From an uncultured Selenomonadales bacterium (GTDB taxonomy: Bacteria > Bacillota > Negativicutes > Selenomonadales > Selenomonadaceae), in assembly GCA_947304355.1 (NCBI GenBank), contig CAMZAX010000011.1:1-64000 (forward strand): 64,000 nt of DNA. The letters are read 5' to 3'. Positions 32,162-40,872 of this stretch are shown one piece after another; positions within the stretch are counted from its first letter, which is position 1; the number at the start of each line of letters is the position of its first letter. A model generated the notes under the pieces. It was not told the DNA's origin, searched no databases, and was given only the letters and a program-made list of their open reading frames with translations. Made by a program: the position numbers and the translations under genes.

Positions 32162-33193
32162 ATGGGCTTTGAAACTTTTTTGGCGGCGGCAACGAAATTT
32201 TTCCGCGAAGACACGAGCGAAGTCGTTGGCGCGTATTTCGACGGCATGAAACTTTTTGTCGCGCGCCTGACCGAAAAATTTGAGACCGTCGAACTTGACG
32301 CCGAATATGCCGAGATTGAACAACTTGCCGAAAAAATTTCGCTGACGTACAAGCAACGCGGCTGGTCAACTTCGTCGGTCGGCTTCTGTTTGCAGGACGG
32401 CGACGCCGTGATTTATCAAATGGCAGTCGACAACCTGCCCGCGAAAGCAATTCCCGCCTCGGTCAAGACGTGGGCAGTCGCGCAGGCGGGCAAGGACGCC
32501 GTGTTTGCCTTCAAGCAGGTCGGCGACGAAATTTGGATGGAGACTCTGCCGCGAACGCGCTTCGACGAAATCTGCGCGGCGTTCAAAAAATTCGGGCTGA
32601 ATCTGCGCGGGCTGTCGGTCATGCCTTCCGATTCGCCGGCTGAAGTCACACCTTTCGGCAGGACGAAATTTATCGCGGAAGTCGTGCGCAACAAGACGGC
32701 TCCCAATCTTTTGGCGGCAGGCAGCGTTTGGCGTTGGCAAAGAATTTCTGCGGCGGTTGCGGCAATTTTTTTTATCGCACTGACGCTCGCCACGGCTAAA
32801 GTCTTTTGGGATTGCAACGCAGCTTCCGACGCTCTCGACGCGGCAAAGCAAGCCGTCAACGAAATCAACGCGGACGTCGCGCTAAAAAAATCCCTCGACG
32901 CCGATATTGCCGAACTGCACAGATTGAACGCCATCGCTGCCGCGCAGGTCGACACGCCGCCAATATTAAACCGCTTAATTAAATTGGGACGAATCGCCGA
33001 CAAAACCGTCCGCCTGACGAAAATCCGCGCCGACGAAAAATCTTTGACGCTCGAAGGCATTGCCGCAACGCCCGAAGCCGTCAAAGCTTACCTCGCCCGC
33101 GTGAAAGCCTCCGTCGCTCAAGGGGCGCGCCTCGAAAATTCAGCCGCTCGCGACGACGGCGACATTGCCTTCACGATTCGCGCCGTGCCGTAA
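32162..33193 (+). CDS. GspL/PilM-PilN-like bitopic assembly protein
   Basis: 343 residues. The N-terminal 185 residues look like part of the actin-like fold of PilM/GspL (VVGAYFDGMKLFVARLTEKF, and LPRTRFDEICAAFKKFGLNL with LSVMPSDSP). One transmembrane helix lies at about residues 197-217 (AAVAAIFFIALTLATAKVFW). A coiled-coil and PilN-like periplasmic part follow (ILNRLIKLGRIADKTVRLTK, LEGIAATPEAVKAYLARVKA). This is the GspL layout: cytoplasmic actin-like domain, one helix, periplasmic ferredoxin-like domain. No other type IV pilus or type II secretion gene is in the window. Assignment is by architecture. Confidence 0.6.
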   Translation: MGFETFLAAATKFFREDTSEVVGAYFDGMKLFVARLTEKFETVELDAEYAEIEQLAEKISLTYKQRGWSTSSVGFCLQDGDAVIYQMAVDNLPAKAIPASVKTWAVAQAGKDAVFAFKQVGDEIWMETLPRTRFDEICAAFKKFGLNLRGLSVMPSDSPAEVTPFGRTKFIAEVVRNKTAPNLLAAGSVWRWQRISAAVAAIFFIALTLATAKVFWDCNAASDALDAAKQAVNEINADVALKKSLDADIAELHRLNAIAAAQVDTPPILNRLIKLGRIADKTVRLTKIRADEKSLTLEGIAATPEAVKAYLARVKASVAQGARLENSAARDDGDIAFTIRAVP

Positions 33194-33212
33194 AAAAAAA
33201 TTCGTCAAACGC

Positions 33213-33239
33213 TTGCTAACCTCCCCCCCGTTGTATGAT
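33213..33239 (+). promoter_or_regulatory. Putative RTX-protein promoter with C7 tract in the spacer
   Basis: TTGCTA at 33213-33218 and TATGAT at 33234-33239 are separated by only 15 bases. A run of seven C (33223-33229) fills the middle of this spacer. Gain of one or two C would bring the spacing to 16 or 17, so tract slippage could switch the gene. Inferred from sequence. Confidence 0.5.
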
Positions 33240-33294
33240 TTAATGGTGACAGTTAAATTTTCTTTTTTGAGCTTTTGAAAGGAAGTGGATTGTT

Positions 33295-36200
33295 ATGGCT
33301 ACAATTCAAACGAGCGAAGAGTATTTTGTTTTTAACGGGGACGATGTTGTAGATTCCATACGAAGCGGCGGTGCAAGTGCGACAATCCGAACAATGGGCG
33401 GCGAAGATGTTGTCTACAACACGGGGGCGAATTCTTTTGTAGACACGGGCGATGACTCCGACTACATTTATAACACGGGCGCGAACAGCACGATTTACGG
33501 CGGCGGCGGCGACGAGCGGGTAGTAAGCTACGGCACGAACAGCACGATAGACGTCGGCGCAGGCAATGACTCCGTAATGAGCTATATAGCATCTGTTACT
33601 ACGGCTGGCGGAGCCGGAAACGATACGATTAATGTTTTTAGTCGCGGTTGCTCAGTCAATGGCGGCGCGGATAACGATTCAATCAAAAATTCTGCGGGCG
33701 GTTCGGGCAATATCTTAATTGGCGGCACAGGCAACGACACTATCACAAACTATGCAGCCAATGTCCTCTTCGTTTACAACTTAGGGGACGGCAACGATCT
33801 GATTCAAGGCTTCAAAGACACTTCCACGTTGCAGATAGCGGGCGGCTCTTACTCAACTGCACCTTCATCTTCGGGCGAAGACGTAATCGTCACGGTTGGA
33901 AGCAATACCATTACTTTGGAAGGTGCCGCGAGTTTGGAAACTGTCAATATCGTTAGCGGCGGCGGTTCCCAACCTACCATTATCAACAACACATTATCAA
34001 ACACCATAGTCAACGGCACGAGCAGCAACGACACAATAATAAACAGCGGCACCAACGTGACGATAAACGCGCTGGGCGGCAACGACTCAATCCAAAACAC
34101 CGGCGTAAGAACTTCAATCAGCGGCGGCGACGGCAACGACTACATTAACTCAACCAACAACAATTACGGCAATGCCTACGTGACTATAGCGGCAGGCGCG
34201 GGCAATGATACGATAGTCGGACGTTTCGGCGATTCATCAATCAACGGTGGCGCAGGGGCTGACCAAATCAGCATGACGGGCGACGTAGACCGAGCGACAA
34301 TCATCGGCGGCACGGGCAACGATACCATCTACATGGATACGAACGACGGAGGAAATTTCTTTCAATACAACCCCGGCGACGGCTACGACATCATTTATCG
34401 CTTCAACTCCAACGACACCGTTTCGATAGCGGGCACCACTGCCTATTCCACGCAGGTGAGCAGCGACGGCGACGATTTCATTATCAGCTTCTTGAGCGGC
34501 GGCGCAATAACACTGGACGGCGCGGCAAGCTTCTCGCCCGTCAACATCGTCGGCGGCACTCTCGTCAACATTATCAGCAACACATTATCAAATACCATAG
34601 TCAACGGCACGAGCAGCAACGACACAATAATAAACAGCGGCACCAACGTGACGATAAACGCACTCGGCGGCAACGACTCAATCCAAAACACGGCAACGAA
34701 CGTATCAATCAGCGGCGGCGACGGCGCAGACTACATTAACTCAACCAACAACTATTACAGCGGTGCCTACGTGACGATAGCGGCAGGCGACGGCAACGAT
34801 ACGATAGTCGGACGTTTCGGTAGTTCATCAGTCGACGGCGGCGCAGGGGCTGACCAAATCAGCATGACGGGCGACGTTGATTACGCGACAATCGCGGGCG
34901 GCACCGGCAACGATACCATCTACATGGATACGAACGACGGAATAAATACTTTCCGCTACGCCGGGGGCGACGGTTACGACATCATTTATCGCTTCAAATC
35001 CTACGACACCGTTTCGATAGCGGGCAACGATTCCTACTCCACGCAAGTGAGCGGCGACGATTTCTTAATCAACTTCTTGAGCGGCGGCGCAATAACATTG
35101 GACGGCGCGGCAAGCTTCTCGCCCGTCAACATTATCGGCGGCACTCTCGTCAACATAATCAACAACACATTATCAAACACCATAGTCAACGGCACGAGCA
35201 GCAACGACACAATAATAAACAGCGGCACCAACGTGACGATAAACGCACTCGGCGGCAACGACTCAATCCAAAACACGGCAACGAACGTATCAATCAGCGG
35301 CGGCGACGGCGCAGACTACATTAACTCAACCAACAACTATTACAGCGGTGCCTACGTGACGATAGCGGCAGGCGACGGCAACGATACGATAGTCGGACGT
35401 TTCGGTAGTTCATCAGTCGACGGCGGCGCAGGGGCTGACCAAATCAGCATGACGGGCGACGTTGATTACGCGACAATCGCGGGCGGCACCGGCAACGATA
35501 CCATCTACATGGATACGAACGACGGAATAAATACTTTCCGCTACGCCGGGGGCGACGGTTACGACATCATTTATCGCTTCAAATCCTACGACACCGTTTC
35601 GATAGCGGGCAACGATTCCTACTCCACGCAAGTGAGCGGCGACGATTTCTTAATCAACTTCTTGAGCGGCGGCGCAATAACATTGGACGGCGCGGCAAGC
35701 TTCTCGCCCGTCAACATTATCGGCGGCACTCTCGTCAAAGATACGATTAGAAATTTTACAAACGCAGACGCGGCAAATCAAACCCTCGCCTCGCAAGTCA
35801 TCACTGCGGATGCGTCGGCTCGCACGGCGGCAATTCAAATCACGGGCAACGCACTTGCCAATTCAATCGTCGGTGGCGCGGGTGCAGATATTCTTTGGGG
35901 CGGCGCAGGCGCGGACACTCTCCTTGGTGGCAACGGCAACGATAAGCTCTACGGTCAAGACGGCAATGATGTTGTTTACGGCGGCGCGGGTAACGACACG
36001 CTCACGGGCTACACTGGCAACGATAAGCTCTACGGTCAAGACGGCGACGATGTCATTTACGGGGGCGCGGGTAACGACACGCTCACGGGCTACACCGGCA
36101 ACGATACGCTCTATGGCGAGGCAGGTAACGATGTCATTTACGGCGGCGCAGGCAATGATCTGTTCATCTACAGCGCGGGCAATGACGTTATCAGCGACTA

Positions 36201-36882
36201 TGCGGCGGGCGACAAAATTTCTCTCGGCGCGAACGTGACAAGTGCAAGCCTCAACGGTTCGGACGCCGTGCTGACTGTCGGTCAATACACTCTCACCATA
36301 AAGAATGCCAAGGACGAGGTGCTGACGCTCATTGACGTTTCGGGCAAAGAGCTCACGACGATTATCGGCGGCGACGTTCTTTATGACGACAACTCCGCAG
36401 ACGCAGTAATTGTGCCTTCGGGCGTTGAAATTGCAGACGCAACAAGCAGGACGAAAGCCATAACAATCACTGCCAACAAGCTTGACAACGTGCTTTTGGG
36501 CGGCAGCGGCAATGACGTATTCTGGGCAGGTGCGGGCAACGATTATATCGGCGGCGGCAACGGCAACGATAACCTCAACGGCAGTGCGGGTGACGACACT
36601 CTTTGGGGCGGCTTCGGCAACGACACCTTAACGGGCGGCGCAGGTAAAGACACGTTCATTTATCACAGCGGCGAAGGCAGGGACATTATCGCGGACTTTG
36701 CCAACGACGACCTGTTACAAATCATCGGCGCGTTCTCGACAGCTTACAACTCTTCTGCCAAGACAATCGCGTTCAAGGTGGGCGCGACGGCAAATGCCCT
36801 AACGTTGCAAAATTTCACGGCGACAACCTTCAAAATCAACGGCAACGACTATCACATCAGCGGCAACAAGCTCGTCAAATAA
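33295..36882 (+). CDS. Large RTX-type calcium-binding repeat protein
   Basis: 1195 residues, almost entirely Gly/Asn/Asp/Thr-rich beta-roll sequence. Residues about 1-225 carry degenerate repeats. Three tandem repeats of 195-197 residues follow (nucleotides 33979-35730), each with GTSSNDTIINSGTNVTINAL, GGNDSI, SGGDG, GGTGNDTIYMDTNDG and an LDGAASFSPVNI end. Canonical nonapeptide repeats GGAGNDTL/YGQDGNDV fill about residues 855-970 and again near 1065-1120 (GGSGNDVFWAGAGNDYIGGG). There is no N-terminal signal peptide, as expected for type I secretion via a C-terminal signal, but no ABC exporter genes are nearby. A GGAAGTGG site precedes the ATG. Probably a cell-surface or extracellular adhesin; no enzymatic domain is visible. 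Confidence 0.88.
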   Translation: MATIQTSEEYFVFNGDDVVDSIRSGGASATIRTMGGEDVVYNTGANSFVDTGDDSDYIYNTGANSTIYGGGGDERVVSYGTNSTIDVGAGNDSVMSYIASVTTAGGAGNDTINVFSRGCSVNGGADNDSIKNSAGGSGNILIGGTGNDTITNYAANVLFVYNLGDGNDLIQGFKDTSTLQIAGGSYSTAPSSSGEDVIVTVGSNTITLEGAASLETVNIVSGGGSQPTIINNTLSNTIVNGTSSNDTIINSGTNVTINALGGNDSIQNTGVRTSISGGDGNDYINSTNNNYGNAYVTIAAGAGNDTIVGRFGDSSINGGAGADQISMTGDVDRATIIGGTGNDTIYMDTNDGGNFFQYNPGDGYDIIYRFNSNDTVSIAGTTAYSTQVSSDGDDFIISFLSGGAITLDGAASFSPVNIVGGTLVNIISNTLSNTIVNGTSSNDTIINSGTNVTINALGGNDSIQNTATNVSISGGDGADYINSTNNYYSGAYVTIAAGDGNDTIVGRFGSSSVDGGAGADQISMTGDVDYATIAGGTGNDTIYMDTNDGINTFRYAGGDGYDIIYRFKSYDTVSIAGNDSYSTQVSGDDFLINFLSGGAITLDGAASFSPVNIIGGTLVNIINNTLSNTIVNGTSSNDTIINSGTNVTINALGGNDSIQNTATNVSISGGDGADYINSTNNYYSGAYVTIAAGDGNDTIVGRFGSSSVDGGAGADQISMTGDVDYATIAGGTGNDTIYMDTNDGINTFRYAGGDGYDIIYRFKSYDTVSIAGNDSYSTQVSGDDFLINFLSGGAITLDGAASFSPVNIIGGTLVKDTIRNFTNADAANQTLASQVITADASARTAAIQITGNALANSIVGGAGADILWGGAGADTLLGGNGNDKLYGQDGNDVVYGGAGNDTLTGYTGNDKLYGQDGDDVIYGGAGNDTLTGYTGNDTLYGEAGNDVIYGGAGNDLFIYSAGNDVISDYAAGDKISLGANVTSASLNGSDAVLTVGQYTLTIKNAKDEVLTLIDVSGKELTTIIGGDVLYDDNSADAVIVPSGVEIADATSRTKAITITANKLDNVLLGGSGNDVFWAGAGNDYIGGGNGNDNLNGSAGDDTLWGGFGNDTLTGGAGKDTFIYHSGEGRDIIADFANDDLLQIIGAFSTAYNSSAKTIAFKVGATANALTLQNFTATTFKINGNDYHISGNKLVK
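33979..35730 (+). repeat. Three tandem 585-591-bp repeats inside the RTX gene
   Basis: Units 33979-34569 (591 bp), 34561-35145 and 35146-35730 (585 bp each, 195 codons). The second and third are almost identical at the DNA level; differences I see are confined to the first 40 bases. The first is diverged. This implies a very recent duplication and probable copy-number change by recombination. Confidence 0.92.
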
Positions 36883-36901
36883 AATCTGCGCGAACGCAAA
36901 A

Positions 36902-36934
36902 AAAAATCCCCGTTCAAAACGAGCGGGGATTTTC
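36902..36934 (+). terminator. Intrinsic terminator of the RTX gene
   Basis: AAATCCCCG-TTCAAAACGAG-CGGGGATTTT with an A run before it and a short T run after it, just past the RTX stop codon. Could also serve converging purD. Confidence 0.8.
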
Positions 36935-36940
36935 AATTTC

Positions 36941-36975
36941 CAGTTCCTAGTTCCTAGTTCCTAGTTCCAGTTCCT
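36941..36975. repeat. 7-bp array at the 3' end of purD
   Basis: Units of TTCCTAG (AGGAACT on the coding strand of purD), four to five copies with TTCCAG variants. The purD stop codon TAG and its last codons are inside it. Confidence 0.88.
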
Positions 36976-38222
36976 TTAACAGCAATGTCGCGACGGAAGT
37001 GCACGTCGTCGAAATGAATCACGTCGACGCAACGATAAGCCTTGTCGACAGCCTCGCGCAAAGTCGGAGCCGTCGCAGTGATGCCCAACACGCGTCCGCC
37101 GTTCGTGACGAGTTCGTTGCCGACAAGCTTGGTGCCCGCATGGAAAATCATTGCGCCCAAAGATTTAGCCTTCGTCACGCCATCAATCGGCAAATTTTTT
37201 TTGTAAGCCTTCGGATAGCCGCCGCTCGCCATAATCACGCAAACCGCACTGCCGTCACGCCACGAAAGTTTTTTGTCGCCCAAATCGCCCGCCGCGCAGG
37301 CCGTCATGAGTTCAAGCAAATCGCTTTCCAGCAACGGCAAAACGACTTGTGTTTCGGGGTCGCCAAATCTGCAGTTGAATTCGACAACCTTTGCAACGCC
37401 GTCGACAATCATCAAGCCCGCGTACAGGCAGCCGCGATAGATAATGCCTTCCGCCTTGAGCGCAGCGATCGTCGGCTTGAGAATTTTCTCTTCGACTTGC
37501 GCGGCAATCTTGTCGTCGACGACGGGCGCGGGCGCGTAAGCTCCCATGCCGCCGGTATTCAAACCTTTGTCGCCGTCGAGAGCGCGTTTGTGGTCTTGTG
37601 CGGCAATCAGCGGCAAAATCTTATCGCCGTCAGTCAAAGCGAGCACGGAGGCTTCTTCGCCGTCCATGAATTCTTCGACGACGATTTTACTGCCCGCCGC
37701 GCCGAAAGTTTTCATTTCGTCGACAGCCGTCAAAGCCTCTTCGAGTGTTTGCGCGACGATAACACCCTTGCCCGCCGCCAGCCCGTCAGCTTTAACGACA
37801 ATCGGCACGCCCTTCGTGCGAATGTAATCTTTCGCGGCGTCGGGAGTATCGAAAACTTCAAAGTCGGCGGTCGGTATGCCGTATTTCTTCATGAGCCGCT
37901 TGGCGAAAATTTTCGAGCCTTCAATCTGCGCGGCGTCTTTGTTGCACCCGAAAGCTTTAATGCCGGCGTCATTGAGCGCGTCGACGAGTCCGTTTACCAG
38001 CGGGGCTTCGGGACCGATAACCGCCAAATCAATCGCATTGTCTGCGGCGAAGGCAACGAGCGCGGCGTTGTCGGTGATTGAAATATTTTCGACGCAAGCG
38101 GCAAAGTCGGCGATACCGGGGCTGCCAGGCACGGCAAAGAATTTTCCGAGCTTCGGGCTTTGCGCAATCTTCCAAGCAAGGGCGTGTTCTCTGCCGCCGC
38201 CGCCGATAAGCAAAACGTTCAA
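36954..38222 (-). CDS. purD: Phosphoribosylamine-glycine ligase
   Basis: Purine pathway ATP-grasp enzyme joining phosphoribosylamine and glycine. Seen: NVLLIGGGGREHALAWKIAQ at the start, FAVPGSPGI, IGPEAPLVNGLVDALN, FAKRLMKKYGIPTADFEVF, VKADGLAAGKGV, LNTGGMGAYAPAP and EFNCRFGDPETQVVLP. 422 residues from a TTG start with AAAGGAG eight bases upstream; the frame continues upstream into an unrelated intergenic element. The final residues GTGTRN are encoded by a 7-bp array. Other purine genes are not adjacent. Confidence 0.95.
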   Translation of the reverse strand: MNVLLIGGGGREHALAWKIAQSPKLGKFFAVPGSPGIADFAACVENISITDNAALVAFAADNAIDLAVIGPEAPLVNGLVDALNDAGIKAFGCNKDAAQIEGSKIFAKRLMKKYGIPTADFEVFDTPDAAKDYIRTKGVPIVVKADGLAAGKGVIVAQTLEEALTAVDEMKTFGAAGSKIVVEEFMDGEEASVLALTDGDKILPLIAAQDHKRALDGDKGLNTGGMGAYAPAPVVDDKIAAQVEEKILKPTIAALKAEGIIYRGCLYAGLMIVDGVAKVVEFNCRFGDPETQVVLPLLESDLLELMTACAAGDLGDKKLSWRDGSAVCVIMASGGYPKAYKKNLPIDGVTKAKSLGAMIFHAGTKLVGNELVTNGGRVLGITATAPTLREAVDKAYRCVDVIHFDDVHFRRDIAVKGTGTRN

Positions 38223-38242
38223 TGAAAAAACTCCTTTCGGGT

Positions 38243-38460
38243 CGTTAAGACGACGAATCTTGAAGCCGCCACGGATGGCGGCCGCGCCGCGTACTGAGCG
38301 TGACGCGAAGTAGCGGCGCACACGCGGCTGACTTAGGCGCGGACGTTGGAGCAGTTGTCGGCAACCGCCCCTGCGAGGTGCCCTTTTCTTTGCTACTTTC
38401 TTTTGAGCAAACAAAAGAAAGTAGATTCAAAAAACTTTCTTTAAAATGTTTCTTGGGTGC
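38243..38460. other. Intergenic element with two hairpins, unlike its surroundings
   Basis: About 215 bp between purD and greA. It contains a short GC hairpin GCCGCC-ACGGAT-GGCGGC (38265-38282) that ends in a NotI-like GCGGCCGC, and a perfect 13-bp stem CTACTTTCTTTTG / CAAAAGAAAGTAG with a six-base loop (38393-38424). Outside the hairpins there is no gene with a ribosome site. The stem with repeated CTTTCTTTT resembles dispersed extragenic repeats seen in many bacteria, from memory only. Confidence 0.5.
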
Positions 38461-38480
38461 GGCAAGAAACGGCAACCCGC

Positions 38481-38951
38481 TCACTTCACTTCCAGAATCT
38501 CAAATTCAATGACACCCGCCGGCGCGTGAACTTGAACGATCGCGCCCGCGCTTTTGCCCAAGACAGCAACTCCCAACGGCGATTCGTCCGAAATTTTGTC
38601 GTTATCGGGGTCAGCCTCCGTCGAGCCGACAATCATATACGTTTCAATCGTGTCAAGTTCCACGTCGCGCACTGTCACGGTGCTGCCAATCATAATCTTA
38701 TCCGAGCCCGCCTGTGCCTTGATGATGTCGCTGTTGCGAAGTTTCGTTTCAAGGTCGGTGATTTCGCCTTCGAGGCGTCCCTGTTCGTTTTTGGCGTCGT
38801 CGTATTCGGAATTCTCGCTGAGGTCACCGAGAGCTATCGCCGCCTTGAGTCGTTCGGAAACTTCAATGCGCCGAACACTTTTAAGGTAATCGAGCTTTTC
38901 GACGAGCTTGTCGTAGCCGTCCTGCGTGAGCAAAATTTTCTTTTCAGCCAT
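38481..38951 (-). CDS. greA: Transcription elongation factor GreA
   Basis: Rescues backtracked RNA polymerase. 156 residues. The N-terminal coiled coil opens with KKILLTQDGYDKLVEKLDYL and holds the acidic tip LGDLSENSEYDDAKNEQGRL. The C-terminal FKBP-like domain contains IGSTVTVRDVELDTIETYMI and SPLGVAVLGKSAGAIVQVHA. ATG after GGAGG. It follows an MBL-fold gene with a 5-bp gap. Confidence 0.97.
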   Translation of the reverse strand: MAEKKILLTQDGYDKLVEKLDYLKSVRRIEVSERLKAAIALGDLSENSEYDDAKNEQGRLEGEITDLETKLRNSDIIKAQAGSDKIMIGSTVTVRDVELDTIETYMIVGSTEADPDNDKISDESPLGVAVLGKSAGAIVQVHAPAGVIEFEILEVK

Positions 38952-38956
38952 ATAAA

Positions 38957-39685
38957 TTAATCCTCCGTGAATTGTCCTTCGACAAAGGTACGATGTTCGC
39001 CGGGTTTAAGCGGTGACCAAGTAGGGATTCGATTAATCACTTTAAATTCGCGCGACGGCGTCCACATGGGATAATCGACGCGGTGCATTGCCACGAGACT
39101 CTTGACGTTGGTGCGCGCCGCAAATTCCAATGCGCCCTTTTCCTGCGCAATGCCGAGCCGCCCGTCAACGGGGAAGAACGCAACGTCCGCCTGCATGCCT
39201 TTGAGCCGCTTGACTTGACGCTTGAAAGCCTTTTCAGCCAAATCGATGTTTTCGGGCGTGTCGCCAATCCAATGCCACCAGTTGAAATCACCGGCGTGAA
39301 AGACGCGCTTGCCCGACGGCAACTGCACGCGGAAGCAGACGCCCACGTCCGTCGAGTCGTATGACCAAACGTGAATCGCGTCGTCTTCCCACTCGGTATA
39401 GCGTTTCATGTACGTGATTTTATTTGTCGGAAAGATTTTGACGCGCTTTGTGTGCTTTATGTCGCTGGAAAAAATGTAGCGCGTGGTTTTGGGCGCGTAA
39501 GCCCGAACGTGCGTGCTGAAGTGGTCGAAGTGCGCGTGCGTGGCGAAAATATAAAGCCTGTCGAAGTCCCCCTTATCGTACGCGGCGTCGACAATGCCTG
39601 CGGGATCCTCGTAGTCGTCAAACACCAGCAGAGTCTTTTCGTCCCGAACCAGGAAGCCGCTGTTCAACAAATAAGTAATGTCCAT
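38957..39685 (-). CDS. Metallo-beta-lactamase fold hydrolase, UlaG-like
   Basis: 242 residues. The metal motif is FATHAHFDHFS, preceded by LVFDDYEDP, with the next ligands in VFHAGDFNWWHW and FFPVDGRLG, and a final histidine in VAMHRVD. This arrangement is that of the YtfQ/UlaG-like hydrolases; the substrate is unknown. ATG follows a GGAGGAGG site. Precedes greA on the same mRNA. Confidence 0.85.
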   Translation of the reverse strand: MDITYLLNSGFLVRDEKTLLVFDDYEDPAGIVDAAYDKGDFDRLYIFATHAHFDHFSTHVRAYAPKTTRYIFSSDIKHTKRVKIFPTNKITYMKRYTEWEDDAIHVWSYDSTDVGVCFRVQLPSGKRVFHAGDFNWWHWIGDTPENIDLAEKAFKRQVKRLKGMQADVAFFPVDGRLGIAQEKGALEFAARTNVKSLVAMHRVDYPMWTPSREFKVINRIPTWSPLKPGEHRTFVEGQFTED

Positions 39686-39744
39686 AAAGTTATTAATCCT
39701 CCTCCGGTCGCCGGCAGATTTTTTGGATAGACGACCGTTCTATC

Positions 39745-39823
39745 AGTTAGGAGTTAGGAGTTAGGAATTAGGAGTTAAAAACGCGTCAATCAACTCCTAA
39801 CTCCTATCTTCAAACTCCTAATT
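39745..39823. repeat. Inverted pair of 7-bp arrays after the YitT gene
   Basis: Left arm of TTAGGAG/TTAGGAA units (four), spacer AAAACGCGTCAATC, right arm of CTCCTAA/CTCCTAT units (three to four). On the minus strand the YitT stop codon lies 5 bases before the first unit. Confidence 0.88.
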
Positions 39824-39828
39824 GCTTT

Positions 39829-40779
39829 TCAATCGTCGCCCCGTTTGGCGAGCGCGTCTTGAATACGCTGTTCGACTTCGGGGTCAATGGCGTTGTCTTT
39901 GCGAAATTTTACGTTTTGGCGATTCGGGCGGGTGAAGCCGCGTCCTTGCACTTCGCTTGCCGACAATATCAGCATGAACGCGTTTCTGTCGACTGTGTTG
40001 ACGACTATTTTAATTTTGGCGATTTGCGTCATGCTCACGACAACCATCACGATTTTTTTCGGGTCGCCGGTGTATGCGCCTTCGCCGTTTATAAACGTGA
40101 CGCCGCGCCCGATGTCGGTTATTATCCCGTCGGCAATGTCCTTTGCACGGTCTGAGATAATCAGAATCGCCTTGCGCTGATTGAATCCGTCAATAATCTT
40201 GTTGGTCATCTGCGAGGTCACGTACATACAAATCAGCGTGAACATGGCGGAGCTGACGCTGAACAGCGCGCCCGCAATCGCAACGATCAGGCAGTTGAAG
40301 CCGAAGATAACCGAGCCTATATCCATCGAGTAATATTTTTTGAAAATCGCGCCGAGGATGTCGAAGCCGCCCGTCGAGCCGTTCATGCGGAAGACTATGC
40401 CGTAACCTATGCCGTTGAATATGCCGCCGTAAATCGAAGCAAGCATCACGTCTTCAAGCGGCAACATCCCGTTCAAAAATTTTGTGGCGTCCAACGCGAA
40501 CGAAAACATCAGCGTCCCGATTACAACGTCGATTGTGTAATTTTTGCCGAGCAATTTGTACGACGCGATTAAAAGCGGCACGTTGTAAAGCAACGTCTGA
40601 ATGCCAATCGGCAAGCCCGCAAGGAAATAAAAAATAATCGCAATGCCCGTTACTCCGCCGGTAAGCAAGTTGCTTGGCACCACGAAAAGATTGATTGAAC
40701 TTGCGGCGACGAGACATCCTGCAAAAATCCCCAGATACTTCAGCGGGTCCCACCTTACGAGCATTGAGGTCAATCGCAT
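39829..40779 (-). CDS. YitT family membrane protein (DUF161-DUF2179)
   Basis: 316 residues. Five to six hydrophobic helices in the first 200 residues (LLTGGVTGIAIIFYFLAGLP, GIVFRMNGSTGGFDILGAIF, VIFGFNCLIVAIAGALF) are followed by the cytoplasmic DUF2179 domain (KAILIISDRAKDIADGI, GRGVTFINGEGAYTGDPKKI). Family members are thought to be transporters, of uncertain substrate. The start chosen is the ATG after GGGAGGG. An extended -10 promoter lies just upstream. Confidence 0.85.
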   Translation of the reverse strand: MRLTSMLVRWDPLKYLGIFAGCLVAASSINLFVVPSNLLTGGVTGIAIIFYFLAGLPIGIQTLLYNVPLLIASYKLLGKNYTIDVVIGTLMFSFALDATKFLNGMLPLEDVMLASIYGGIFNGIGYGIVFRMNGSTGGFDILGAIFKKYYSMDIGSVIFGFNCLIVAIAGALFSVSSAMFTLICMYVTSQMTNKIIDGFNQRKAILIISDRAKDIADGIITDIGRGVTFINGEGAYTGDPKKIVMVVVSMTQIAKIKIVVNTVDRNAFMLILSASEVQGRGFTRPNRQNVKFRKDNAIDPEVEQRIQDALAKRGDD

Positions 40780-40815
40780 TAAAAGTTGTTCCCTCCCTTC
40801 GCACATACGCGGGGG

Positions 40816-40824
40816 ATTATAGCA
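40816..40824 (-). promoter_or_regulatory. Extended -10 promoter for the YitT gene
   Basis: TGCTATAAT on the minus strand about 37 bp before the start codon. A TTGTGC sits further upstream at the usual distance or slightly beyond it. Confidence 0.5.
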
Positions 40825-40872
40825 CAAAATCGCCGTTATCGCACAAGTTTTTTTAAAAAATTTTTATGGCAG

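Noticed and set aside
33295-36882. RTX protein considered as a toxin operon
   Set aside because: No acyltransferase, no ABC exporter, no membrane-fusion protein nearby, and no catalytic or hydrophobic pore domain in the sequence.
38223-38414. N-terminal extension of PurD through the intergenic element
   Set aside because: The family N-terminus NVLLIGGGGREHA begins right at the TTG start with its own ribosome site. The extension is Arg-rich hairpin sequence.
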